A program made the translations under genes and the position numbers. A stretch of 64,000 bases of DNA from contig SMMW01000585.1 of assembly GCA_004794655.1 (NCBI GenBank), forward strand, positions 7,501,501-7,565,500, read 5' to 3'. The DNA is from Marisa cornuarietis. Lineage: Eukaryota > Mollusca > Gastropoda > Architaenioglossa > Ampullariidae. Positions 14,401 to 26,952 of the stretch are shown in pieces (position 1 is the stretch's first letter; each line of letters opens with the position of its first letter). The notes beneath the pieces are model-generated. The model saw nothing but the letters and a program-made list of their open reading frames with translations, was not told where the DNA came from and did no database searches.

Positions 14401-16640
14401 GCTTAGTTTCTGTAGGTCTTCTAGACAGAGAAATTGAAAGAACTGTATACATTTTACTTTCCCCCAGCCTGTTTCCCAGCCCCACCTACTTGCTATATTG
14501 TCGTGGACTTTGGGCTTCTAGTATTGTCTTGTCTCTCTCCTTGTACGAACTGTCGTTGTGTGGACACTTTCACATCTGCGCACGTGTATGCATGCATACG
14601 ATCACTTCAATCAATTAACCGATGGTCATTGTGGTACAAAGGTTATTTTTGGGCACCTTAAAACACAAAAAAGGAAAACTTTGTTTGCATCGTCTAAGTG
14701 TACGGCACGAATAACTCGTTATTCGTTAAGTACATTTGCGGTGTTTGTATATAGGCCTAGTTGCTGATTTGGGACGTGGCTGTGATTTCTCTCTTATCTC
14801 CCCATTTTGTTAAGAGTAGATAAAAGAAACTCGGCAACAGGGGTGGTGGCTGTTAAAGGGTTTTGTGTAAGAAAGCAGTTACTCGCATTCTTGTAACATG
14901 CTAGTCGTTGAAAACTATGTCCGTGTGTTTTGTTTCTGCAGGTGAGCCCCAGGGGCAGGTAAGTGTGATGACGTACTTCCTGCAGAGACGGGATCACAAC
15001 GTACGCCACGCGAAAAGAGAAGGTAATTATGGTAAGTCGCAGGGTAGGCAGTGGTCTTGGTTCTCACGGTAAGTAGCACAATATTAAGGTGAAAGGTGTG
15101 TCTGAGTAACTGGACGCTGTCAGATGGCAGGGCCGTTCGCGGTTAAAGGGACCTGGGTTAACGTCCGTCTAGACGTTACGTACACTGCATCTTGTTGAAA
15201 TTGTGAGCAGGAGCAATAATAGAGACCCGCCGGGATATTATGAATGATGGTGAGCGCATTTTGTGATAGCAGGGTTGGGTGAACTGTGTGCGTGTGTTGT
15301 CTTCTGCGAGACCATTCTGTCTCGCACAGTAGGGAAACGCGTCGTCGCTGATCTTTCAGGGAGTGTCCATGTCTGCGGTCGATCCTACTCACAGCGGTCT
15401 TAACTGGCAGAAGTCCAGCGCATGTCCAAGAGCGCGAAAATGTAGGCCTACTAGTGAAGTCGTATTGAGACATATAGTACCGGTGATGTGAAGTTTGTTT
15501 AGGTCGGTAGAATACGAGGCTTTTGTCGAAATGTGCAAGGAGCAGCCTAATAAACCTTGTTAAAGAAACGCTCAGACTTTGTGATTTGTATGCATAACCT
15601 GGTGTGTGCATGTGCATAGGACAATACAGCAGAGTAATCGAATTCAAACAATTAGTACTTTCTTAAATTCGAAAATAAACATAAAAACCAAATGGATGTA
15701 ACTGCGAGGATTCGACTTTTTAAAAAGTAGGGAACATGCAAAAGTATTTGGTTTTAGCCATAGACCAAGAAACCATGCTTGTTAAAAACAATACTGTAAA
15801 TTGCTTCAGGCTTTACGCGCCATAGCTGCGCCCTTCGACACCAAACTCGGAGGTGGTCACATGCTAACGAGCAACGTGAAAAGATTGCGATCTCTGGTTG
15901 ACAACTAGCACAGAATATTCATATTGGACGGGTGTGTGCGCGCGCGAGCATGTATACTTGATGTGGTAACCCTGACTAGCATGAGTACAGCCAGAGAACA
16001 GTAATGATCGTGCAAACTGATTGCTAGAGCCACTATAAAATAAAATCAAAGCGTGAATCTAAACCACTTGTTAGAACATCCATCCACTTAATGAACCTTT
16101 AAGCGTGAATTACACACTTTTATTTAACACACTAGCTATGCCAGTCTGACTGCGAGTCCAGTTGGAATTTTGTAATCAATTTTACCCGACTTCTCGTCGT
16201 CCTAAAGGTCTTAAATTTTCACCCGTTACTCATTTTGGGTGGCAATGCAATGCTCAATCATATCATTTACAACATTCTACAAATAGTAAACTATTTTTTT
16301 GGATGCCTTTCTTCCTCAGAAAAGTAATATTTCAACAAGAAATGTAACTGTGCAGAGTCGATTCCGCTTTCGCATGGAATAGTTCCTTCCCTTGGATGAT
16401 TGTATTTTAAAAACAAACAACCCCCCCCCCCCCGAAATAAAACAAAAACAATCAAACTTTTCCAAATATGACCAGCTCTTTCTCATGGTCACGCTGCGTA
16501 CTATGATGTATCTTGTCTGCTCTTCATGATATAAAACGATTTCTTGGCAGCTATTTCTGGGATTGACCCCTGCGCTTTGGGTGTTACATTGCCTTGATTG
16601 TCGCGTTTTCTCCGCGTGAAGCGCTTTAAGCGACTTTCGT
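11488..16640. other. Intergenic sequence, no gene seen
   Basis: There is no open frame with a recognisable domain. The left part is AT-rich like its neighbours. From about 14.4 kb CpG and GC look more frequent, though still without a supported exon. Simple repeats include a TC run at about 13010-13025 and a poly-C run near 16421-16434. Confidence 0.5.
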
Positions 16641-16765
16641 GTTTGTGGATGTGCAAATAAAATAACCATCATTATTGTCGTTGTAACCATGACCATCATC
16701 ATAATTATCATAGTCGTCGTTGGGACCATCGTGATAACAATCGTCGTCATCAAACTCGCCTCCCA
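16640..16765. repeat. Imperfect ATC/GTC trinucleotide tract
   Basis: A stretch dominated by ATC, ATT and GTC triplets lies about 100 bases before a LINE 3' tail that ends in CAT repeats. It may be the decayed tail of another LINE copy. On the minus strand it reads as runs of Met, Thr and Ile, which gives a spurious open frame. Confidence 0.5.
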
Positions 16766-16862
16766 GCCACCTGATCATTGGCAAAAGGAACTCGAGACAA
16801 AGGGAACTGGACTTCCAAGCTACTATTATGCAAGGTTCCATGCTGTCTCACTGCATATTATA

Positions 16863-17109
16863 TAAGCTGTGAAATGCCCTGCCATCGTCATTGTCCACCA
16901 TCACCTCAGCAACCATGTTTTGGAAAAGACTGAAGACCCATTTGTTTACTTAAGACGGACTTTAACAACCAAGCACCACTTCTGTCTTTATTTTTTTTAC
17001 TTTCCGGTTGTTATATTTTTTCTTCTCTTCTGTTTTTGCTGCGCAATGAACATTCTTCTGAATGGATACCTGCGTATTATAAATGGACATCATCATCATC
17101 ATCATCGTC
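16863..17109 (+). mobile_element. 3' end of a CR1/L2-like LINE, plus orientation
   Basis: The copy starts in the last coding stretch of the reverse transcriptase ORF (the same segment as in the minus-strand LINE near 22.7 kb), runs through a T-rich 3' UTR and ends in six CAT/ATC repeats at about 17088-17106. It is heavily 5'-truncated. The 3' UTR is a close match to 22504-22663, so both derive from one family. Confidence 0.75.
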
Positions 17110-17127
17110 AATTTGCGATGTAACAAT

Positions 17128-17198
17128 CAGTAGCCACCGCCGGGACAGGTCAAGGCTGGCTGTTACGTATCCAGCCAGCGTGAGAAAGGGACAGTCTG
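17128..17198. repeat. Dispersed repeat also present near 38.54 kb
   Basis: About 60 bp here (from ccaccgccgggacag to gagaaagggac) aligns well by eye with 38543-38604 (from ctaccggcgagacag to gggagggaac) in the same orientation. Both contain gacag(g/t)tcaaggc(t/c)ggc and a tacgtat/tatgtac block. The element is not identified. Confidence 0.5.
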
Positions 17199-17400
17199 GT
17201 GGCCATTCTACCTCTACCCTCTACAAAAACAAAGAAATAACAAAGTACACTACTAGAGTGCTACACATTTATCTTTTTATTAGTTGATGAAGAGTGTTTG
17301 AGGATCACGTCTATAAAGCTGTTTTCTTTTTGTGGCACTCTTAAACGCATCTGTTGAAAAAAAATCTAATTTGAAAAGAAAAAAGCGTATACCAATAAGT

Positions 17401-17575
17401 AAGATCTTTCGATCTCAACACCATGGACCATCGCAGCGGCAGACTATGGCACACGGCAAGCGTAGCAGCCAATCAAAGGCCGCCCAGCTTTTGCCGTGCA
17501 GTCGACAACGGATGCTGACGGCCATTGGCAAGGGCGTGCTGCGAGAGCACGTACTCTACCACCACTCTAGGGTGA
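17401..17575 (+). promoter_or_regulatory. Promoter-like or first-exon-like GC-rich patch
   Basis: The patch is GC- and CpG-richer than its surroundings, carries CCAAT boxes (gccaatca near 17468, and the palindromic gccattggc near 17520), an ATG at 17444 opening about 42 basic codons, and a GT donor-like ggtgagc near 17570. No domain is recognised and no downstream exon can be joined. It could be an orphan first exon, a promoter remnant or part of an unrecognised transposon. Confidence 0.2.
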
Positions 17576-20525
17576 GCAGTCAAAGCGTGTTATCAAGATT
17601 TAACGTGAACTTCAACCAGTTCTGTGGGAAAATACGCACAGGTGTGTGGACGTTATCCAGGTACGTGTTTGTTCGGTTTCGCATACGTCTTCAGACATTT
17701 TCCGTTCTTTCAATGGCACAAAACAGTAGCAATAAATAAGTTGATGATACAACTTCATTAATACATTTGGCCTTGGGACCTATGCCCTTCCTAAATCAGC
17801 ATAGAACCCTGCAGCAGATATATTCTGTTTATTGGATCATGCTTATGAACGTAGCTGAAAAAGATGCGACGGCGAATGGGGAAAAGCAAAGAACCAAGAG
17901 AGAGAGAGAGAGAGAAAAAAAACCCACTAACTTTGATACCGTTAAGCACCTGTTCAAATCCATGTTTATTTTCTGATCATAAGAGATGTGAATATGGCTG
18001 CATTATCACGCGCCACCTATTTTCCATAATGACTGATTTTTTTTATAGTTTGGTTGTAATGTACCCAAGATAATGTTCCTCCTTGGTATGTTTTTTCCTG
18101 AATCCCCACTGCCGTTTAGTTTATACTCTCACCGGGCGCTGCGCCATTAAATATTCAAGGACGTGGAGAACCATTTGCTTGATTCAGATAGATGATTAGG
18201 ACAGTGACATTATTCATCGAAAAAAGTCCACAGAGAAATATGACTGATGCAGCTTATTGAAGCATTTGCTACTTTGAGGGAAAGAAAAGGCAGGCATGTA
18301 GATTCTAACCCATGAAGACTTCTCGTCTGTATGGCCAAGATGGCTGAATATCAACTCATAGCAGACTGCATATATGTTACCTCAGAATTCGTTGACGTAT
18401 GTCATGCTGTGTAGAAACAAGAGTTTGACGAACATTTTTCGCCGTCAAAGTCCGCGACAAAAAACAGTTTTTGTGTCTCCGACATTAGGAGATTTCTAAT
18501 TGAACCGACACGCGACTCAGCCGGCTGAGAGGCCGCCTTGATGAATCGCATTACTCGCAGCCCCGGTAATCGATTGACAGGACACAGGTGTTGCTTTCAC
18601 GCTGTCACCATGACAATCCCTGACAAGTGCTCCGTTCACACACACTTTTCTGACAGTCTTGACACAAATTTAACTCGTTGTATAGTAAAAAGTCTTCCCC
18701 CCAACCCCACCAACCCCTTCTGATGAATTGTGGACGCGAGGTGAAGGTCAAACGGATTGAAGAGGATGTGAATGGATGTTTCTAACATCTCATATAAGCC
18801 TGCTTGATCCCTGTACACTTAACGACACATTCATAGCTGACTTCATAAGCGAAGGGTGTATCAGGTGTTGTTGCTTTGAAGACCACTACAGAACATTATT
18901 TTGTGCTTGGAGTACTCGATCTGCGCGTTAGCATGTTGCTACGAACAGAGGTGTGGCAGGGTACTTCACCTGCTTCTGGTACATCTGTACCTAACAGCGT
19001 AACGATTTTTTTTAACTCCCAGTCTTTATTGTTCACTTCCCACCTTTATCTGTTTGGTTTTTTTTTTCTTTTAAGTTCTGCCCGTGCTAGCGCTTGCCAC
19101 TTCGTGCCGTGCACGTGAATTGCATTGCGACACGAACGACACGTTTCTTAACTGAAACAAATGTGTGACGTGTTGAAGTGTGACGTATTTGAAGCACGTG
19201 TGGAGTGTTTTCAGTATTTCAGAGTTTACCAGCCACCACCACTGCTTCCTCTTACTCATCTTCCCCCCCCACACACACACCCGCTTTCCACCATGTTCTT
19301 TCATGTTCATAGTGGAGAGAGAGAGAGGATTAGCTGAACTGCTACAGTATTGAGGGGTACTGTAAGGAAGCTGGCAAATTGTAAGTCGATCTGCTACATC
19401 AAAGACTGGGAATTAGGAATGTCTATCTTTATAGGCTTGGAGTCCAAAGTGTAGGATGTGTTGGTACGCAGAGTCCTGTTCAAGTCTGGGCTGTCTTTGT
19501 GCAATTATCCACAAGAACATTTACATTTTTACCTTACAAAGAACGTTTTACAGAGCGACGAAATCGTTCTTTTTATTATTTGTTTTTTTTGTTGGAAAAA
19601 GTGGGGAAGGGCAAATGCTAAACAGCAATGCGAGTGTGTTGTTGCAGGTTTGCAAATATATATACTCTCTCATATATGAGTGCCACACATGCGCGCGCGC
19701 GTGAAACTGTTCTTATTGAGGCTTCCACAGTGCGATAGGGAAACTGATATACAGATTATCCAAATCCCACTAATCAAGTGTTGCTGTCAAAGGGCTGAGG
19801 GGCTCACATCGCACTTTCAGCTGCAGCAGTTCTACGTTGCGGAAATCATCTTCAGAAAGACTGATAGAGGCGTCGTCCACTTACATTATTTTTAGTCGAC
19901 TCGTCAGACCTGCTGTCACGGTCACACGGAAGACAAATAATACTATAACGTCATGAGCAGATAACTCTGGGCTCGAATGCATCCTCAGCTGACCTAATTA
20001 TCACAAGGACATGGTTCACCGAATGTGAGCTTGAAAAATAGTTCGTTGTGCACCACAATGTACTTCCCTCTAACATCAGGTAGCCGAGCGAAACACCAGT
20101 TTGGCCCCGAATACCTTAAAATTCCGCTGCATTCTGGCACAGACAGAGATTTTGCCGACTGGAGATACAAATGCGTGCCAAATAAGGCAGCCGAAAGTGA
20201 GACTAAATCTAGCCTAGGAGCTGATAGCTTTATCTTCCATCTCACAATCCTTCCCTCAAACTTCCCTCTCGCACCCCCCCCCCTCCGTCTTCATGCTGGA
20301 GATGCTGTAAATAAGAGTAAGGAAAAGGAAGGGGGTCTGAAGTAAAAGTGCAGGGGAATGTACTTCCGCCCTTCACGTGCTCGATCATGATTCACTGCAT
20401 GAAGTTGTTGCTTCCCTCACAGATGTGTCTTCTAGCCACCATCTCGTGACGGAACGCTCTCATCGGCTAAATCTCCTCATTTCTCCACCCCCATCCCCTT
20501 GCCCGTCTAGTCCAACCAGCTGATA
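17576..20525. other. Intergenic sequence, no gene seen
   Basis: Open frames are short and domain-free. There is a GA dinucleotide run at about 17897-17914 and scattered C-rich and T-rich tracts near 19.06 and 19.27 kb. I find no RNA gene or element ends. Confidence 0.45.
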
Positions 20526-20531
20526 ACATCA

Positions 20532-20757
20532 GGATAGAGGCGGTAGCCAGAGATGAGATTTGGTGGTGGAGGGGTGGGACTGCAGAAGTGGCCTTAGCAG
20601 TACGCGGGGCCCTGTGGGGCCCTGGGCGAATGTCATATGCGGGGCCAGTGCGGGGCCGAGAGCTGTAAGTGTAGGCTGTATACTGTACCACAAGAATCTC
20701 CTTGCGCGGGGCCTTAGGCGGTTGCCCCAGTTGCCACCCCCAAAGCCGCCTCTGGTG
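20532..20757. mobile_element. GGGGCC-rich non-autonomous DNA element
   Basis: The ends carry the short inverted repeat AGAGGCGG / CCGCCTCT. The inside has repeated GGGGCC blocks and a right end reading cttaggcggttgccccag. This style of terminus (GGCGG...GGCAA...GGGGC) is common to hAT/ISL2EU-like repeats in animals. No coding sequence and no clear target duplication, so the class is tentative. Confidence 0.45.
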
Positions 20758-22500
20758 GGAGGGCGAGGAGGGATAGAGAGAAGATTGTTCTCTGCCGGCA
20801 CAGAGTTCTATGCACATGTCCATAACTTGTTACTGGCGCGGACATCGATTCTTTGCTCCAACGAATGCTTGGAGAACTAAAGCTTTGTGTTGGCTGTGTA
20901 CTCCTTTCTTGACTGATGGTATCTTGGCCGCAGACAAGGGCAATGCTGTATTAGAATGAGCGCGAGAAACATGGCATTATGAAAAGAAAAACCTGTGCTC
21001 CGAAATTCAGCCATAACTGACAGCTTCTAACGCGTGTTAGGTATGTCACTCAAGACATCGAACAGTAGAGCTAATATTTGTACGTTCTATTTCTTGTCAT
21101 CCGTTCGGGGGTACACTCCGATCTTCTGTGGCAGGAGTCATCGTCTAAAAACCGCCTCAGTGGTTTGGCGCATGGGTCGAGCTATTTTGCTCCGAGTCGA
21201 GGTCGGCACCCGAGTACAAGTTCTTGGGTCCAGGGCATCTACAAATAGATTGCATGCAATCAGAGGAATATCGACGCGCTGCCTCATCAGGACCCAGTAC
21301 AGAGGGCAGCAATGCATGCAGAATTAATGGCCTCTGTCCCCCGTGGACAAACGAGCGGACACAACGCGACAACATGATCTTAAAACCAAATCGCGCGCCA
21401 CTAGCGGACCGCACGCACGCTACGCACAGACATACTATTGATACGGATATGAAAAAAAGATAAATTTGAAAACACTGTATTGTAATAGAGGGAGAGACAA
21501 TGTCAGTTATATTGATAAAATATACTGCAGAAATGTTACGAGAATGTTCTGTAATAAAGATCTTAATTGTCACCTTCACACCACGCTTGCAGCAGTACTT
21601 GAGAAATCTATGACTATTTTCATGAGCCAAGTGGACGTAACCGGGCCTCGAAAACAGCCGAATGTGTATGTTAACGCCTATATAGAAAAAGCGTCGAACA
21701 GTCAAATCTTACGTGGCAAACAACTGAATGGCGAATAGAAGTGGACGGGCTGAACAAGTGCTGAACAGAAATCAGACCAAGTATACAGCAGAGAACCGAG
21801 TATAGCACAGAAGTCTTAACAAGCGTAGCTAGAGCAGGTCAGACCAAGGACAATAAAAAAAAAAAAAGACCGTCGACTCAGAGTACTTGCGACGTCCATG
21901 CGCCGCACTGAGGTATTTTCCGGGTTTCCTTTACACGTATTTATTTTGTCGAGATACCAGGCAGAAACTAAGAGATTCCAGGCTGCCCTACATGGGAAAG
22001 TCTACGTATGTAATCTATATTTAATTTAGGAAATTCTAGTGAGTGTGCATGCCACAGAACTTCCTGGAAGCGACAATGAAGAAAACAATTCGTCTGCTCA
22101 GTGAACTACTTGTGGTGTCTTGTGTTCAGATCTCGTCTCGGGCACGCTGTTCTTTCTCTGCATGTGCAATTTTTACAGGACTGGCTGCTTTGTCGTGATA
22201 TAACCTTAATTAGTTGCTGAGTCAGCGTTGAGCACTAAATATCTCCCCACCCCCACCCCCAATCCTCAATTAACACTACTTGCTGCAATTGTGAGTGCTG
22301 TCTCCTGTTGCCTTTTATGGCGCCCAGAGTGTGAAGGTCGCTGACCTCGCGCTTCCGAAGACTTCATAAGCTGCTACTTTACTGGGACACTTAGGAAAAA
22401 ACAAATGCCCACCAGTCTGCCTGTCGAGCACACAGTGCCATGCACAGTTATACAAAGTTCACGTCAAACCAGAGCAGAGCCGCGTCTTTCACACCACTCA
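20758..22500. other. Intergenic sequence with no supported gene
   Basis: The longest frame (182 codons, minus strand, near 21.2-21.7 kb) has no recognisable domain and low-complexity features. A 20-odd-base stretch near 22126-22150 (gttcagatctcgtctcggg) matches the B-box region of the SINE at 25.3 kb in opposite orientation, so a SINE scrap may lie there. Confidence 0.4.
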
Positions 22501-22503
22501 ACA

Positions 22504-22663
22504 AGGACTTCAACAACCAAGCACCACTTCTGTCTTTTTTTTTTTTTTTTTTTTACTTTCCTGTTGTTTTATTTATTTTTTTCTTCTCTTCTGGTTTTGC
22601 TGTGCAATGAGCATTGTTCTGCGTGGATATCTGCGCATTATAAATGGACATCATCATCATCAT
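22504..22663 (+). mobile_element. LINE 3' UTR and CAT-repeat tail, plus orientation
   Basis: This is the same 3' UTR as 16950-17109: caacaaccaagcaccacttc, a T-rich run, and attataaatggaca followed by CAT repeats (22649-22663). It contains only the tail. Its tail end directly meets the 3' end of a LINE body lying on the other strand. Confidence 0.75.
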
Positions 22664-23430
22664 GTCGTTAATAAATGAGTCTTCAGTCTTTTTTCCGAAA
22701 CGTGGTTGCTGAGGTGATGGTGGACAATGACGATGGCAGAGAGCATTCCACAGCTTAGGTGCCGCGTTTGTGAAGGCCCTGACTCCAGTGCGCTTCTTGT
22801 TTGTGTCTTCCACTGCAGGGAGACAGAAGCGTGACTGGGAGCCAGAGCGCAGGCCATGTGGCGGCTGGTAAGGAGGAACTATTTCTTGCAAATAGTCAGG
22901 AGCAGTTTTGAACATGCAGGACTGAGTAATCGAAAGCACTTTGTGATCAATGGGCTTTTTCACTGGGAGCCAGTGAAGGCTCTGTAGGATAGGGGAGATG
23001 TGCTCAATGGACAACTTTGCACGGGTGACAATCCTGGCGGCTGTGTTCTGAACTCTTTGGAGTCGATCTAACTGCGTAGCAGGTATACCCCACAATGCAC
23101 TATTGCAGTAGTCTAATCTCGATATGATGGTAGCCACAGCAAGTGAGTTGGCAGCAGCCTGAGTCAGCATGGGCCGTAGTCTACATAAAGTCCTCAAAAA
23201 GTAGTAGGATTTCGACACAGCAGAACTAACATGGTTGCACATGGAGAGCTCTGCATCAATAAACAGCCCTAGGTCTCGTACACAGTCAGCAAAAGCTATG
23301 GAGGCGTCACCGACCTGCACATCACTAATGCCGATCTGCTCCCGTCTGTCCCTGGGGCGCACAGCAACGCTTCTGTCTTGTCGTCTTTGAGTTTAAGACG
23401 ATTCATGGTCATCCAGGGGCAAGTTGCACA
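22664..23430 (-). pseudogene. CR1/L2-like LINE, C-terminal part of reverse transcriptase, minus orientation
   Basis: Reading from right to left, the protein passes NRLKLKDDKTEALLC, then SRLDYCNSALWGIPATQLDR and LQRVQNTAARIV, then SLHWLPVKKPIDHK and the family's closing PKLWNAL motif. This is the thumb and C-terminal part of CR1/L2-group reverse transcriptases. The catalytic palm and endonuclease are missing (5' truncation). A shift after PKLWNAL puts the last ~25 codons out of frame. The usual 3' UTR does not follow it on its own strand; an oppositely oriented 3' UTR does. Confidence 0.85.
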
Positions 23431-25140
23431 ACATGTTTCTAAACCTTAAAACTGTTCTAAAGAAGCAAAATCTCTTCTTTGTCATTTAGATGCATTGCAC
23501 AAGAGCATACAAAAAATTGTACTGACAGGACGGAAAGTCGGACTTGAACAACTTTATCTTACTTAAAGCAGTTTTAGTTTTAAAAATTCTAAAATTGGGG
23601 TGTGCACTTTAAACTAATTATCTAAATAGGTTTCTGGCTTAAAAGTGTTTAAATTAGAAATATGTTGTGCAACTGACCCAGGCCTTCACCGCAACATAAC
23701 AAGATTCATACAGTCGCTTACGTTTGTATACAATCAATCCCATAACATAGGCGTGGAAATCCAGGATACCAAACAAACGTATTTTCTACTCTGCTTCAAG
23801 CCCTAGATCAAAGATTGTCAGATTATGTCATGACAAATAAAGACAATGTTCATAATACTACAGTAAGTAATAGTATTGTAAATGTATTTGTTGCGTGAAA
23901 TGTTTGTTAGTTAAAACCCGCAACTCAGACTGATACAATTCAATCCTTTCTGTTATGTGCAAGGTACCTGTATATAAACTTTCAATAAATTTTTTCACCA
24001 TTTGTCACCTGGAAGTTTTCGATCTCCACAAATCCCTTATTTTTGAGGAGATGTCGCTAAGCAAAGAACTTTTATTCATACGACCGCCTTTATTCTTTTC
24101 TCAAAATCTCGGTATTATGCATTTTTTTCCCACGGAATCGCTGGTGTCAATGCCAGAATATCCTGGGACTTCACACACTTATGCTTATTTCCAGTTTCAT
24201 ACATTAGATTGTACTTCAGAACAAAAAAATAACCAACAAAAAACAGAAGTTGCCTGAAACTAGCTCAAGCTTTTACGCAGAAGATGAGGGGCTTGTCATC
24301 GCTGCTTCACTACAGTGTCAATGGTCCATCTGTTTTATCGTCTTTGGTTAGACCGACAGAGCAGACGACAGAATATGATGCAGAAGAGAGACCGAATGTA
24401 GTATCTAGTCCTCCAGTTAGACCGAGTATCGAATACAAGTCGATCAGACTGGATATTCGGTCAGATAGACCATGCAGTTACCGAACAAAAGTCACAAACC
24501 AAGTATCGAAGACACTTCAGACAGATCAAATGGCGAATTTGAGAGGCTGTCGTATCGATGTCTGTCCTTGTGCAGTTTTTTTTTCAAAAATCAGATACGC
24601 TATATCAAAAGCATATTATGGAAGAACAAAGGCCCAAAGGGTCTAATACTGCACCCTCATCCCAGCTCACACTAGACATCCCAATGAGCAGACAGGGAAA
24701 ACCTGTGCTCACCAGCCCTCGACTTTCACACTCTCAAACTATCGGCTGAACGCAGCCCTTGTTTCACTTGCTATATATACCACAGGAAAACGAAAAGTTA
24801 AAACACGAGCAGACAGGTCACATGTATGAATAGATGCTACAAAATGTATTTCAAAAGTAAACATTACTGTTGATAAGATGTCACACCTAGCAACACATAA
24901 ACATACATTCATAAACCCTTCCGTCAGCGCCTTGGCTAAATTTAGAAACACGCAATTCTCTGTTAGCTCTTCGTTTTATTCTTGTCTCCATATTATAGAG
25001 TATATTATGCTCACGTCATGTAGACACAGCCACTGGAGTCTCCCTCTCAACCCTAAAAAGGTTGAAGGAATCCTTTGAAACCGGTTTCTTGTCGTTGTTT
25101 GTAGAGGTGTGATTCCGTGAATCTGTGAGGTGTTCCACTG
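23431..25140. other. Intergenic sequence, no gene seen
   Basis: AT-rich and without recognisable domains. A stretch around 24340-24530 has repeated gaccga(g/c)-type words (agaccgacagag, agaccgaatg, agaccgagtat) but no clear repeat unit. No splice-linked coding potential was found. Confidence 0.4.
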
Positions 25141-25157
25141 TGTATATAACAGTAGGT

Positions 25158-25391
25158 TGTTGTTGTTGTTGTTTATTTAGTTGGAAAGTGCTTCCACCTT
25201 GCGGTGATTTCGCACTACGGGGGGAAAGGGAGGGGGGAGGAAACCGGAGTACCCGGAGAAAACCCCCGCCGCCCAGCCCTGCGAACAGGTGTCACATACA
25301 GAGAGTGTCCCGAGACGAGATCTGAACCCTGAGCCGCTCACTGCAGTGGTGACAAGCGAGTGTTTTAACCACTACACTACCGGGGGCCCTC
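25158..25391 (-). mobile_element. tRNA-derived SINE with 13-bp target duplications
   Basis: Read on the minus strand it starts at 25391 with a tRNA-like head: A box in TAGTGTAGTGGTTAAAACACT and B box GGTTCAGATCTC. A core with the gtactccggtttcc motif follows, and it ends in AAC repeats (25158-25172). The sequence TATAACAGTAGGT flanks it perfectly at 25145-25157 and 25392-25404, so both borders are exact and the insertion is fairly recent. Confidence 0.92.
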
Positions 25392-25404
25392 TATAACAGT
25401 AGGT

Positions 25405-26950
25405 GGGCTGGCCCCCACGTAATATGTTATGATAAGCAGTATTTTTAGGCACAATAGTTCATAAAAATGTAAACTTATAAATACCACAGACGGTTGTTCA
25501 AGCTCTTCAGAATTAAACTGAGCTGCAACTTTGGTAAAAATTCGCTGTCCTTGAGCGATTCGTCTGATACCTGTGTCTATAGGTGAGCGTTAATAACAAC
25601 TTATTTTCTTCATTTTTGTCAATACACATTTATTTTTTGTTTTGGAACCAAACATTTTAAAATCGTTTTTGTCTTGATATATTATTGCTGCAGTATGCTT
25701 CGGTAATAAGATATTTTAAAACTTGTTCGTGCCCGTGCTGGTAGTTGAAGCTGGTCCCTAGTTCTCAGATGACATTCTAATGATTATTTAAGCTATAGAT
25801 GTATTGCTTAGTACTTACATGCTACGGCAATGTCACCATGATGTTAATGTTATGCCCCCAAATTAAAGGGAAGCGAGTCCTGACCTTAATTGTTATTTCA
25901 TTTAAATAATTATCGTCAGAATTTCTTAATTTGAAAATAGCCAAATGTCTTTATTCGATGCATGAAGTTGACAGGGCTAGGTTTTCTAATGAACAATTGA
26001 TCCTGTACAACCATGCTGAAGGGTAAAACCAAGACAGTGTGGGTAGAATTCTCACGGTCGTAGCCAGACATATTTAGCACTTCACGCTGGGAGAAGCCAT
26101 CACCAACACATCAGTGGGCATTGTAGCTAGAAAAGGGAAAACATTGTGTTTCAGCCTAAATTGTTTGTGATCCCGCTGGGCCATGCAAACATTATTTCCG
26201 ACAAGGAAGCGAAAATTCTTTAAGCCATCCTGCTTGTGAAGGATTATTAAAACACATTTTGGTATCTTAAACGAATAAATACGACTGTCACACATGCTCT
26301 TACTCGATAGACATTCGAGACACACGGCAGGACGTGCGAAAAATGGGTAGGAGATGAGGGTAGGTTCACAGGAGTACATAAAACCAGTTGTGGTAAATAC
26401 ACATGTATCTCTAATATAGGCTTGCTAGGTTCATGCTGGGGAACAATAATATGATTATGTGTCCTGCGTGAAACACTGTTCAAATCTTCCTCGTACAGAT
26501 GAATATTGACCTGTCAGCGGTAGGTAAATGTTCCACCAAAACACATACTTATTAGTACGCGTCCTTCATATTCATTTTATATAAAAGTAGTATCAAAGTT
26601 TAAATCAAGTGTTTCTGCGTTTGTACTGCGGTTTTGTCTCCTTCGCCCATGCAGTGATCTGGCAGCCCCAGTGAAGACTCCCACCGGGCTTTTGCTGTTG
26701 CTCCGACGTTTCCCACGGACTCGCGGAATCTCTTTCCTTTGCGTGAAGTCCGCGTAGTGTCAACTGTTTTCCCCCACAAGCAACAGTCTCAGTGCCGACA
26801 GCCAGTTGCCGGGAACGTGCAAAGGAAGAAACAAAAGTGTAAATTAGCGTTGCAAACGAAAGATCACACGCAAGCACGCATACACACGCGGATGCACATA
26901 CATTTCCGTGACGACCGAGACTTTGCACAGTGGATAAACCCTGGGAATAG
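25405..26950. other. Intergenic sequence, no gene seen
   Basis: AT-rich with no recognisable ORF, RNA or element ends. The frames between 26.07 and 26.93 kb are short and domain-free. Confidence 0.45.
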
Positions 26951-26952
26951 TA

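Noticed and set aside
14940..15070. Possible small exons bounded by ttctgcag and ggtaag near 14940-15060
   Set aside because: The segment is short, the frame leads nowhere and no neighbouring exon joins it.
15120..15647. 175-codon minus-strand open frame
   Set aside because: In a slightly GC-richer stretch where chance frames are longer; product has no known domain and no transcript signals.
16316..16753. 145-codon minus-strand open frame rich in Met/Thr/Ile
   Set aside because: Much of it is the translation of an imperfect ATC/GTC triplet tract; no domain and no splice context.
21157..21705. 182-codon minus-strand open frame
   Set aside because: Overlaps other frames on the opposite strand, no domain, no conserved motif, no splice partners.
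22649..22663. Possible CRISPR-like or satellite array from CAT repeats
   Set aside because: These are LINE 3' tail microsatellites in a eukaryotic genome; there are no spacers or repeat array.
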